DNA of 54,740 nucleotides from Verrucomicrobiota bacterium (GTDB taxonomy: Bacteria > Verrucomicrobiota > Verrucomicrobiia > Opitutales > UBA953): the NCBI GenBank assembly GCA_003569205.1, contig BGOK01000017.1, positions 1-54,740 on the forward strand. Direction: 5' to 3'. Both the position numbers and the translations under genes were made by a program. Shown here piece after piece: positions 7,528 through 16,280 of this stretch. How positions within the stretch are numbered: position 1 is the first letter of the stretch; each line of letters opens with the position of its first letter. The notes beneath the pieces are model-generated. The model did not search any database. It had not been told where the DNA came from and saw only the letters and a program-made list of their open reading frames with translations.

Positions 7528-8985
7528 ATGGTCTTCCACTCCATCCGCTGGCGCATCCTCGCCTGGAACTTCGGCTTACTCGCCACGACGGCGACCGTGC
7601 TGCTCGTGGCTTTCTATCAACACGCACGCCAGAACCGACTGCAGGCCGTTGACCTCCAGTTGCGTGAGATGATGGCGAAGCACATGGGGGCGGTGAACGA
7701 TATGGTGCCAGGTAATAATGGCCCGCGCACGCCCCCGCCGAATGCTAATGTTCGGCCACGGAATCAAGACACACCGGCGCAACGCCAAGCCAAGGGAGAG
7801 AGTGCCCTCGCGGCCTTGGCCAAGGAAAAGACCTGGGTCTTCGCTGCCGATATGGTTGGTCCAGTCCAGTTCCAGACTCCCTTGGCTCCGGTTGAGCCCG
7901 CCTTGGTCGAACGCTGCCGCGAGGAGATTTTAGATGAGACCGAAGGCGCGGCGAAGGGCCGCCCGCCCGTCAACCTGATGGTCTCTTTCCTGGGGCAACG
8001 CATGTTGGTCCATCGCCCGCCGGGCCAAATGGTCGTGGTCTTTGGCACCGATACGCACGCCCTCGAGGCTGAACTTCATCTGCTAGGCTGGAAGCTCGCC
8101 CTCGGAGGCATCATCCTCGTGGTGTTAGGCGGTAGCATCGGCTGGATTCTCGCTGGCCGCTCGCTACGCCCGATTGACCGCATCGCCGCTGACGCTGAGG
8201 GCATCGCGGCGGGGGATTACGAACGTAAGATTGATGCGGAGGACACCGAGAGCGAATTAGGCCGTCTGGCCGTCGTCTTGAATGACACCTTTGGAAAGAT
8301 GAACGAAGCCCGTAACCGGGTGACGCAGTTCACGGCTGATGCCTCACACGAGCTACGCACGCCGCTCACGGTCATCCTTTCCGATAGCCAGAGTGCCCTT
8401 CGCCAAGAACGGACGCCGGAGGAATACCGACAGGCCCTGGAGACGGTCAAACACGCCGCCCTCCGCATGAAGACTATTTCGGATGGGCTCTTAGAATTGG
8501 CCCACGGCGACCTCGCACAACCAGTGGAAAAGTCTCCTTGCGACCTCGCCGACCTCGCGGACGAGGCCGTGGCGCTGCTGGCTAGGCTCTCGCGGGAGAA
8601 GGGGGCCACCTTGGACGCTAAACTCGAAGGGGTCTCCGTCTTGGCCGATACAGCGCGTTTAGGTCGGGTGATTCTTAACCTTGTGATGAACGCCATCCTG
8701 CACAATCCCGCGGGCGTGCGCGTGGTCGTTACGACGGGCCTCGTAGAGGGGCAGGCGGAGTTGACCGTGGCCGACAATGGCCGCGGTATCCCCGCTGAGA
8801 ACCTAGAGCATATCTTCGAACGCTTTCGCCGTATCGACCCAGAGGGCTCCCGCCATACCGAAGGCGCGGGCCTTGGCCTGGCTATCGTCAAGCAGGCGGT
8901 GGAGGCCCATGGCGGCACGATCGCTGTCACCAGCGAAGTCGGCCGCGGGACGACCTTCCGCGTGCGTCTCCCGGTGGCGGTCTGA
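7528..8985 (+). CDS. Sensor histidine kinase (EnvZ/BaeS type)
   Basis: 485 residues. Membrane segments at about 10-30 and 190-210 flank a periplasmic domain of about 160 residues. A HAMP region follows (SLRPIDRIAADAEGIAAGDY). The dimerisation and phosphotransfer motif FTADASHELRTPL has the acceptor His at about 274. The ATPase domain shows the N box (NLVMNAILHN), G1 (DNGRGIP), the F box (FERFRRID) and G2 (GLGLAIV). It phosphorylates the upstream response regulator and is co-transcribed with it. The periplasmic part contains a Pro/Asn-rich stretch (about 60-80). The signal sensed is not predictable. Confidence 0.93.
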   Translation: MVFHSIRWRILAWNFGLLATTATVLLVAFYQHARQNRLQAVDLQLREMMAKHMGAVNDMVPGNNGPRTPPPNANVRPRNQDTPAQRQAKGESALAALAKEKTWVFAADMVGPVQFQTPLAPVEPALVERCREEILDETEGAAKGRPPVNLMVSFLGQRMLVHRPPGQMVVVFGTDTHALEAELHLLGWKLALGGIILVVLGGSIGWILAGRSLRPIDRIAADAEGIAAGDYERKIDAEDTESELGRLAVVLNDTFGKMNEARNRVTQFTADASHELRTPLTVILSDSQSALRQERTPEEYRQALETVKHAALRMKTISDGLLELAHGDLAQPVEKSPCDLADLADEAVALLARLSREKGATLDAKLEGVSVLADTARLGRVILNLVMNAILHNPAGVRVVVTTGLVEGQAELTVADNGRGIPAENLEHIFERFRRIDPEGSRHTEGAGLGLAIVKQAVEAHGGTIAVTSEVGRGTTFRVRLPVAV

Positions 8986-8994
8986 GACGGAGCC

Positions 8995-11974
8995 TTAGAC
9001 GGTCACCAAGATACGGGCCTTGATCTCGGCGATGGGCATCGCGTTGAGGAGGACCGGTGAGAGGCGATTCTCGTTAATCTTCGGCAAGGCAGTGAGGTGC
9101 TCGCTGAGGACCAAGGTGCGGTTCGCGGCGACTTCATCGACGCGGTCGACCGGCGTGAAGCGCGGGGCGGACTTGAGCACTTCGGGGTTCGAGCGGATGA
9201 GCTCGCCGATGGCCACTACGGCGTCAGCAAAGCGATCGAGTTCGTCCTTCGTGTAGGATTCCGTCGGCTCAATCATGAGGCCGAAGACTTCGGGGAAGGC
9301 GACGGTCGGGGCGTGGAAACCGAAGTCGAGGAAGAGCTTGCCGACGCGGGAGATGATGTTTGCGCGCGGGATGCCGGCAGCCTCGATGCGCTTAAAGTCT
9401 TCTTCCGTGAGCGTGAGGATGAACTCGTGCATACGCGGGACGCCATCGGCGGCGGTTGGTAGGGAGGGGAACTGCTTGCCCAAGCGGTTGAAGAGGTAGC
9501 GGCTGGCGAGGACGGACATCGCGGACATGCGCTGAACGCCCGCGTGGCCGAGGCGGAGAAGGTAGGAGTAGACGCGCACCTTATGCGCAAAGTTGCCCCA
9601 GTGGCGGTGGAAGGAACCGATGCTGTGCTTAGGGCGGACCGGCACGAAGCGGTCGCCTTGCTTCTCGATCTGATAGCCAGGGAGGAAGTCGACGAGACGA
9701 GCGGACACGCCGACGATGCCGTCGCCCGGGCCGCCGCCGCCATGCGGGACGGTCCAAGTCTTGTGCAGGTTGTTGTGCACCGCGTCGACGCCGAGCTGGT
9801 CGAGGTTCACCCAGCCTGCGATGGCGTTCATATTGGCGCCGTCCATGTAAACGAGGCCGCCCGCGCGATGCACGGCGTCAGCCATGCGCTTGAAGTCGGT
9901 TTCGAAGACGCCCGAGGTATTTGGGTTGGTCACCATCATGCCAGCGACGCGGTCACCGTATTGCGCAATCTTCGCATCGAAGTCGGCTTGGTCGACGCGG
10001 CCATCGGGCGCGGACTTGAGGATGACGATACCGGAAGGTGCACCGTCCGCACGCTGGCGGTTGACGAAGCCGGCGGTCGTGGCCGTGGCGAAGTTAGTGC
10101 CGTGGGCCGACGACGGAATGAGCATGATGTCGCGGTGGGCCTGACCGTGGTGGCGGTGGTAGGCCTGGAAGAGTTTGAGCCCCACGAGCTCGCCCTGCGC
10201 ACCTGCGACGGGCTGGGTGGTCAGGCCGGGGAGGCCCGTGATGGCCTGCATCCACTGCTGAATCTGCCAGAGGAGTTCCAACGCGCCCTGGGCATCTTCG
10301 ACGGGGGCTTGCGGGTGCAGAGCGGTGAAGCCCGGCAGGCCAGCGGCCCAGTCGTTGATGTGTGGGTTATACTTCATCGTGCACGAACCGAGCGGGAAGC
10401 AGCCGGTATCGGGCGAGACATTGAGTTCGCCGAGCTTGCTGTAGTAGGCCTTGAGTTCTGCTAACGGGAAGGACGGTAGACCTACCGCGCCGGAGCGCAG
10501 GAGCTGTGCCGGCACGGCGGGTAGCGCGGCGGACCCAGTAGCCTTGCCGTAGAGGCCTTCGAAGAAGGCGACGAGGCGGTCGGTGTCGGCGTCGGTCTGG
10601 ATGTCACTGAAGGAAATCTTGAGCAGCGAACAGTTGCAGGGCGTACGTCCAGTGATGTCGACCCCGAGGTGCAGGCCAGCAGTGCGGCCCTTGGCGAGCA
10701 CGGCCGCGGCAGGTTCCGGCAGCATCAGGCTGAACTCGTTCCAGAAGGCCTGCTGAGCGTAGCAGACCTTGAGGCCCGGGATGGTGTGCAGCTGGGCGGC
10801 CACGCGGTGCGCGCGGTCACGTCCGGCGGTGCAACAGGCGGCCATGCCGGCTTCGCCGCGCGCGAGGATGGCCGCGCCGGCGATGGTGGCGATGAAGGCC
10901 TGATTAGAGCAGATGTTGGACGTAGCTTTGTCCTTGCGGATGTGTTGCTCGCGGGTGGCCATGACCATGACGATGCAATCGCGTCCCGCGTTATCCTTGG
11001 CCTTGCCGACAAAGCGACCCGGCGTTTCACGGACTTCATTCTTTCGCTTCGGCGTTGTGGCGGACGGCGAAGAGGCCGAGGCCGGGCCCGCCGAAGTTGG
11101 CGCCGATGGCCAGATGCTGACCTTCGCCGACTAGAATATCGGCGCCTTGGCGGCCATAGTTAGCCGGGGCCTTAAGGCCGCCGGTGGCGAGGAGCATCGG
11201 GTCGATGACTGCAATCGATTTCACGCCAGCGTCAGCGCAAGCGTCGGCGAGTTCATCGGTGTCCTCAACGAGGCCAAGGTTATTGACCTGCGGGAAGATG
11301 ACTGCGGCGACCTTACCGCCGAGCTCTGCGACGCGGGCCTTGATGGCAGCACCCCGGATGCGGCCGGTTTCTTCCTCGGGTGCGAGGAACTCGAGTTTCA
11401 CCGAGGTCTCAGCGCAGTGGGTGCGGAGGACGTCGAGGTCGCCGGGAAAGAGGTTCGCCGCAACGAGGACGGTATCGGCGTCCGACATCCGGACGGCACA
11501 GACGGCGGCTTCGAAGAGCGCGCTGGCACGGTCATAGAGCGAGGAGTTGACGGCTTCGAAGCCGGTGAGTTGGGCGAGGGTCGACTGGTAAATCCAGTGC
11601 GTGATGAGCGTGCCTTGGGAGCGCTCGGGCTGGTAAGGTGTGTAGGAGGTCGTGAGGTTACGGATCGAGCAGACGTGACCGACAATCTCATGCGTCTGGT
11701 AGACTTGCAGGCCGTCGCCGAGGAAGCCCGTCTTGGCGTCATTGCGTTGGGAGAGTGCGAGCATGCGGTCCGCGAGGGCACTGTATTCCAGTTCGTCCGG
11801 GAGGTTGAGCTGCCCCGGGAACTTCACGTCACCCGCGATGTGCTGGTACATGTCGCTAAACTTCGTCGAGCCGACGGCTTGGAACATCGCTTGGATGTCG
11901 GCTTCGCTCGCCGGGATGTAGTGCCGGGAGAGTTCGCGTGAGATTTTGGAAGGATCGTAGGGCAGTTGGGCCAT
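8995..11974 (-). CDS. gcvP: Glycine decarboxylase P-protein (single chain), frame-broken
   Basis: The PLP-dependent P-protein of the glycine cleavage system decarboxylates glycine and passes aminomethyl to the H-protein. The N-terminal part (11974 to 11036) resembles subunit GcvPA (YTPYQPERSQGTL-like motif, SLYDRASALFEAA). The C-terminal part (to 8995) resembles GcvPB, with PLGSCTMKYNPH and the PLP lysine in NNLHKTWTVPHGGGGPG. A one-base shift at about 11036-11050 separates them. In the other frame the missing link (NEVRETPGRFVGKAKDNAGR, then REQHIRKDKATSNIC) is present, so one protein of about 990 residues is meant. No gcvT or gcvH is nearby. The gene converges on the kinase gene. Confidence 0.88.
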
Positions 11975-12125
11975 GAAAAAGTGTGACTATTTTTTGAAGG
12001 GGGGAGACGCCCTCGCAACCGTCCACCTTGGAGGGGTGGGGGTATTAGCGAAAGATGGTTTTCCCATTAGACGAAGCCACCACGGTTCTGGCCTTGTGAA
12101 TAAGTCTTCATGGGCGTTTGCCATC

Positions 12126-12142
12126 ATTACCCGCAGGGTAAT
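12126..12142. promoter_or_regulatory. Palindrome upstream of nth
   Basis: ATTACCC-GCA-GGGTAAT is a perfect 7-bp inverted repeat ending 10 bases before the chosen nth ATG, in the gap between divergent gcvP and nth. It may be an operator or an mRNA hairpin near the start. No known regulator is recognised. Confidence 0.35.
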
Positions 12143-12152
12143 CCTCGTATCG

Positions 12153-12776
12153 ATGACCCGCCAGCAACGAGCCGATTATGTCGCCCGCAAACTGGCGAGG
12201 TTGTACCCAGCCACGCCGGTTCCGTTGGACCATACGGATGCGTTTACGCTTCTGGTGGCGGTCGTGCTCTCGGCCCAGTGCACGGACAAGAAGGTCAATG
12301 AGGTGACCCCGGCCTTATTCGAGGTGGCCGGAACGCCTGCCAAACTGGCGGCCATCCCGGTAGAGACGGTATTGGGCTTGATTCGGCAGCTCGGCTTGGC
12401 GCCGCAGAAGTCAAAGGCGCTCGTCGGCTTAGCCCAACTGATTATGTCCAAGCATGCTGGCCAGGTCCCGCAGACCTTCGAGGAACTCGAGGAGTTGCCG
12501 GGGGTTGGACATAAGACCGCGTCCGTCGTCATGGCACAGGCCTTCGGTGTACCGGCTTTCCCCGTGGATACGCACATCCATCGCTTGGCTAAACGTTGGA
12601 AACTCAGCCCTGGCAAATCGGTCGAGCAGGTCGAGCGCGACCTCAAGAAAGTCTTCCCGGAAGACTCCTGGAATAAACTCCACCTCCGCATCATCTTCTA
12701 CGGACGGGAACACTGCACCGCGCGCGGCTGCGATGGGAAGACTTGTGGGATTTGTGCGGCCTTGAGGGTCGGTTGA
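12153..12776 (+). CDS. nth: Endonuclease III (DNA glycosylase/AP lyase)
   Basis: 207 residues from ATG 12153, matching the family length of about 211. The frame stays open upstream to 11973, but the extra 60 residues look non-conserved. It removes oxidised pyrimidines and cuts the abasic site. The helix-hairpin-helix motif LEELPGVGHKTASVV carries the catalytic Lys (about 121), and FPVDTHIHRL the catalytic Asp (about 139). The C-terminal iron-sulphur region reads CTARGCDGKTCGIC, with spacing unlike the classical C-x6-C-x2-C-x5-C and no final Cys. Its stop abuts the stop of the convergent thioesterase gene (TGATCA). Confidence 0.92.
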   Translation: MTRQQRADYVARKLARLYPATPVPLDHTDAFTLLVAVVLSAQCTDKKVNEVTPALFEVAGTPAKLAAIPVETVLGLIRQLGLAPQKSKALVGLAQLIMSKHAGQVPQTFEELEELPGVGHKTASVVMAQAFGVPAFPVDTHIHRLAKRWKLSPGKSVEQVERDLKKVFPEDSWNKLHLRIIFYGREHCTARGCDGKTCGICAALRVG

Positions 12777-13217
12777 TCAGCGCAGCAACGCTTCGTGCTT
12801 GGTCCGGAATTCATCCGACCACGCCGCGGGTTGGTGCGACACGCCATCCATGCGACAAATAGTGCGGGAGGCCTTGGCGTAAAGGATGGCGTGATCGGGG
12901 CTCCGGAACTCGACATCCACCGTCAGGCCGGCCGCACGGACTTTGCGGACACTGAGAATGAGCTTCACGTCGCACTCTGGGCGGATGGCGACGAGGTAGT
13001 GCAGGTCGATATCGCGGACCACCACGTATACATCTGGCGCCACTGCGGGGTCGATGGTGTCTTTGCCCATCAAAGCGATGAACATGACCTTCTGCGCACG
13101 TTCCATCATGAGCACATAGTGCGAGTGATGGAGAATCCCGAGCCCGTCGGTCTGGTCGAACCAGGTCCGGATGGTCACGTGAAAAGTCTTATCAGGCTGG
13201 AGTCCGTCGGCGGGCAT
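12777..13217 (-). CDS. Hotdog-fold acyl-CoA thioesterase (YbgC/4HBT type)
   Basis: 146 residues from ATG 13217; a TTG at 13253 would add 12. The pattern RTWFDQTDGLGILHHSHYVLMMERA is the 4HBT/YbgC signature, with the catalytic Asp and the HH-Y motif. It should hydrolyse acyl-CoA or acyl-ACP thioesters. The gene follows oleD closely on the same strand, so it may edit or recycle acyl thioesters for olefin synthesis; this link is inferred from position only. Confidence 0.82.
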   Translation of the reverse strand: MPADGLQPDKTFHVTIRTWFDQTDGLGILHHSHYVLMMERAQKVMFIALMGKDTIDPAVAPDVYVVVRDIDLHYLVAIRPECDVKLILSVRKVRAAGLTVDVEFRSPDHAILYAKASRTICRMDGVSHQPAAWSDEFRTKHEALLR

Positions 13218-13262
13218 GGGGAACAGGGATGGGACGAAAGCCGACGGGAGCAAGCGAACGTA

Positions 13263-14258
13263 TTATTTCGTGCGCAACGTCACCGCGAGGCGGTCGAGTT
13301 CGGTCCACGTATCGACGGCAGGCTTCAGCCCGAGGTCGCGCTGGGCGGCGGAAACGTCGAACCAATGGTCCTTGGCCAGCTCGACCGCCACGAAGCGCGT
13401 CATGGGTGGCTCGCCCTTGAGCGGAATGATGGTCCAAAGGGCTTCCATGACCGAACCGATTACGTAGGCACGGCGCAGGGGAATCTTCTTCGTGATGGGC
13501 GGGAGTCCCGCCCCCACAACGAGGCGGTTGATAAACTCCCAGAGGTTCACGGGTTCGCCTTGCGAGAGGAAGTACGCCTTCCCGTTGGCGCGGCCGGCGA
13601 GGAGGGCATCCAGCGCGCTGAGATGGGCATTCGCGGCGGTGTCCACGTGGGTGACGTCGACGCGGTTGGTGCCGTCACCGACGATGCGCAACTTGCCGGC
13701 ACGGGCGCGTTCCAAGACGCGCGGGAAGAGATGATGATCACCCGGGCCCCAGATGAGATGCGGACGGAGCGCACAGACTTTCAAGGTGTCCGAGGCGGCC
13801 TCGAGCGCCCGGCGTTCGGCGGTCGCCTTCGTTTCGGCGTAGGCGCAGAGAAATTCGGTGCCGTAAGGCAAGGACTCGTCGGCCCCACGGAAGGACTCGC
13901 CGTTGAAGACCACGCTCGGGGTACTCGTATAGACTAGGGCCTTCACGCCGTGCTCGCGGCAGGCCTGCACGACTGTCTCGGTGCCCGTGATATTACTGCG
14001 GACGTAGTCGTCCCAAGCCCCCCACACGCCGGCCTTGGCCGCGACATGGAAGACGTAGTCGCAGCCTTGGACGGCGGCCGTGAGCGCGGTGGCATCCGCG
14101 AGGTTGCCGCGGTGGAACGTCACCCGCGGTGCCAGGTCGGCCGATAGGTCCGAGCGTCCATACACGCGCACGGCGTAGCCGCGAGCGAGGCAACGTTCGA
14201 CCACGGCCCGGCCGAGGAAGCCGTTGCCGCCAGTGACGAGGACGGTGGGTGGGTTCAT
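13263..14258 (-). CDS. oleD: 2-alkyl-3-oxoalkanoate reductase OleD
   Basis: 331 residues of the extended SDR/3-beta-HSD fold. The NAD(P) site is VLVTGGNGFLGRAV. The catalytic Tyr-Lys is in AYAETKATAERR, preceded by the conserved YTSTPSVVF. RPHLIWGPGDHHLFPRV and RGEPPLTRF-like endings (GEPPMTRFVAVELA) are typical of OleD. It reduces the beta-keto acid made by OleA to a beta-hydroxy acid in long-chain olefin synthesis. The start at ATG 14258 overlaps the oleC stop by four bases (ATGA), indicating translational coupling. The pairing with oleC makes the assignment firm compared with a generic epimerase. Confidence 0.87.
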   Translation of the reverse strand: MNPPTVLVTGGNGFLGRAVVERCLARGYAVRVYGRSDLSADLAPRVTFHRGNLADATALTAAVQGCDYVFHVAAKAGVWGAWDDYVRSNITGTETVVQACREHGVKALVYTSTPSVVFNGESFRGADESLPYGTEFLCAYAETKATAERRALEAASDTLKVCALRPHLIWGPGDHHLFPRVLERARAGKLRIVGDGTNRVDVTHVDTAANAHLSALDALLAGRANGKAYFLSQGEPVNLWEFINRLVVGAGLPPITKKIPLRRAYVIGSVMEALWTIIPLKGEPPMTRFVAVELAKDHWFDVSAAQRDLGLKPAVDTWTELDRLAVTLRTK

Positions 14259-15904
14259 ACGCGGGTACGGGCCGTCCATTCCTTGGATAGCTGCAGGCGG
14301 TGAATCTTGGCGTTATGGCGAACGTCCACTGGTAACTTCTTTTGGAAAAAGACTTGTTGGATGGCGGCGGCCTGCGGGTGGCTGGCCGCTTGAGCGCGGA
14401 GGGACTCGATGAATTTCTCGCGTTCACCGGTATTCGTCGGGAAGTAGCCTTCCTTGGGTTCTACAACGAGGGCAGGAACCATCGGAGTTTTATTGCCCAA
14501 TCCGATGAGCGCACAGCGCGCGACCTGCGGATGCGCGCGGAAGGCTGGCTCGAGCGCTTCGGTGTAGAGGTCGCCTTGCGCAGTCCTGACCTTCTCCGTG
14601 CGTCGCCCGAAGAAACGTAGCAAGCCGTCCGCTCCGATGGCACCGAGGTCGCCCATCCGATGCCAGACGCGTTCGCCGTCGGCAATTTTCGCCAGGGCTG
14701 TCGCAGCGGGGAGGCCATCGTAGGCCCGGGTAACGCTCGGTCCGGTGACGATGATTTCGCCTATCTCGCCAAGGGGGCAGGGCGTTGTCTCTGCTAAAGT
14801 AAGCAAGGGCCCTTCCGTTTCGCGGATGATACGAATCTCCACGCCGGCGACGGCCCGGCCGACGCACGTGCCACCGCCTTGGCGGGCCGTGTCTCGTTGG
14901 GTGGCGAGTAGCTCTTTGGCCTCAATCGTACTTACGGGCAGGCATTCCGTCGCACCGTAGGGCGTATGAATCTGCGCTTGTGGAGCGATGCGTAGTAATT
15001 GCTCCAATAATCGATCGGGCACGGGTGCGCCGGCGATCAACACGCGCCGCAGGTGGGGTAGCGCCAGGCGCTTGCTGTCGCAGTGGTCGGCGATGAGCGC
15101 CCAGATGGCTGGAGAGCCGAAAGAATTCGTTACGCGCTCGGAAATCAGCGCGGCTACAATCGGTGCCGGGTCAGCGGAGGCCGGCTTGGTCGGGTTGAGA
15201 AGCGGCGTGATCGTCGTCATGCCCAGCGCCGGGTTAAATAGCGCGAACATCGGTAGCATCGGCATATCTACCTCGCCGGGTTGGATGCCATAGGTCGAGC
15301 GGACTAACTCAATCTGGGCGTCAAACATCCCATGCGTGTAGGCGACGCCCTTGGGCGCACCCGTCGAGCCAGATGTAAATAAAATCGCTGCCGGATCATG
15401 CGCGGAGATCGCCGCCAGTGGCCGAGGGTCCGAAGACGTGGCTTGCGCGAGCTGTTGACGCCAGTGGCGACTGCCAACGGTGACCCGGTGTTCGAGGCTC
15501 TGGAAGGCTACGAACGGTAGGAGGCTGAGCCAGTGAGCCGTGCGCACGGCGACCAGCGCGGTTGGTCGGGCGTGGCGGACGCAGTTCAGGTAACTCTGGA
15601 AGCCCATGCCCGGGTCGATAGCCACCGCGACGGCACCGAGCTTGAGCAGTCCAAACATGCAGACGATGAGGTCATGGCCGGGACGGACCGCGAGGAGGAC
15701 GCGCGTTCCTTGGGCGATGCCTTGCGCGTGGAAGACCCGTGCGGCCGCATCGCTTTCCTGGTCGAGCTGCTGAAACGTGCACTGCGCATGGACGACCCGC
15801 CCTTGGGGGCTCACCGACAGCGGCGAAAGCGTAGCCGTCAAGTCCGGCGTCTGGGTGGCGGCGGCGCGGAGGTGTCGGGCGACGTTGCGGCCAGGGTCGT
15901 GCAT
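14255..15904 (-). CDS. oleC: Olefin beta-lactone synthetase OleC (AMP-forming)
   Basis: 549 residues. The adenylation motif AAILFTSGSTGAPKGVAYTH, the downstream FALFNPALGMTT, the PYGATECLPVSTIE motif and the C-terminal PVDVRHNAKIHR are characteristic of OleC rather than ordinary acyl-CoA ligases. OleC turns beta-hydroxy acids into beta-lactones with ATP; OleB then releases the alkene. ATG 15904 is chosen because the longer frame upstream crosses a terminator hairpin and is not conserved. oleA and oleB are not within the window. The gene begins only 17 bases after a strong hairpin, so its transcription may depend on read-through. Confidence 0.88.
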   Translation of the reverse strand: MHDPGRNVARHLRAAATQTPDLTATLSPLSVSPQGRVVHAQCTFQQLDQESDAAARVFHAQGIAQGTRVLLAVRPGHDLIVCMFGLLKLGAVAVAIDPGMGFQSYLNCVRHARPTALVAVRTAHWLSLLPFVAFQSLEHRVTVGSRHWRQQLAQATSSDPRPLAAISAHDPAAILFTSGSTGAPKGVAYTHGMFDAQIELVRSTYGIQPGEVDMPMLPMFALFNPALGMTTITPLLNPTKPASADPAPIVAALISERVTNSFGSPAIWALIADHCDSKRLALPHLRRVLIAGAPVPDRLLEQLLRIAPQAQIHTPYGATECLPVSTIEAKELLATQRDTARQGGGTCVGRAVAGVEIRIIRETEGPLLTLAETTPCPLGEIGEIIVTGPSVTRAYDGLPAATALAKIADGERVWHRMGDLGAIGADGLLRFFGRRTEKVRTAQGDLYTEALEPAFRAHPQVARCALIGLGNKTPMVPALVVEPKEGYFPTNTGEREKFIESLRAQAASHPQAAAIQQVFFQKKLPVDVRHNAKIHRLQLSKEWTARTRV

Positions 15905-15920
15905 TTTGCCTAGAAACGAA

Positions 15921-15942
15921 GAAGCCCCGTTTCCGGGGCTTC
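15921..15942 (-). terminator. Hairpin between lipoprotein gene and oleC
   Basis: GAAGCCCCG and CGGGGCTTC (9 bp, 4-base loop). Read on the minus strand, it follows the lipoprotein stop and is followed by TTCGTTT, like an intrinsic terminator. The oleC ATG lies 17 bases beyond, so it could also act as an attenuator. Confidence 0.65.
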
Positions 15943-15962
15943 TGCAAGGTCTCTTGTGAGGT

Positions 15963-16226
15963 TTAGTAGTCGGTAATCGTGATCGCACCCCAGAGGAGGA
16001 CGACACGGTCGCCCGAGGACGTCCGGCGGCTGTAGAACTCGTTAGTGCTCACGCGAACCGTGGCGTTATTGTTCGCCGAGTAGGAACCAGGCTCGGTACG
16101 GACGATGCCAAGGAAATTGTGGCTCGGTTCGAGGGAGACCGCCTTACCGTGGTTCGCGGTGTCGTACGTGTTGCATCCGACCAGACCGGCGGAGGCGATG
16201 AGGGTGGCAAGGGCGAGCTGCTTCAT
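15963..16226 (-). CDS. Small lipoprotein
   Basis: 87 residues. The N-terminal signal peptide ends in a lipobox (ASAGLVGC, Cys at 18), so the mature protein is lipid-anchored. The rest (about 69 residues) is beta-rich with no known motif, containing HNFLGIVRTEPGSY and DRVVLLWGAITITDY. Function is unknown. It lies between the prepilin peptidase gene and the terminator before oleC, on the same strand. Confidence 0.75.
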   Translation of the reverse strand: MKQLALATLIASAGLVGCNTYDTANHGKAVSLEPSHNFLGIVRTEPGSYSANNNATVRVSTNEFYSRRTSSGDRVVLLWGAITITDY

Positions 16227-16280
16227 GGTTGGGGGTGTGTTTATTTGGGAGAGGGGGGAAGGGGTGACAAGCCAGAAACC

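Noticed and set aside
9544..10464. 306-residue plus-strand frame opposite gcvP
   Set aside because: It is antisense to a well-conserved gene, shows no domain and reflects GC-rich codon bias.
11975..12152. Glycine riboswitch before gcvP
   Set aside because: The conserved aptamer core was not found; only a short palindrome is present.
12795..13937. 380-residue plus-strand frame
   Set aside because: It runs antisense across two real genes (thioesterase and oleD), so it cannot be a conserved protein.
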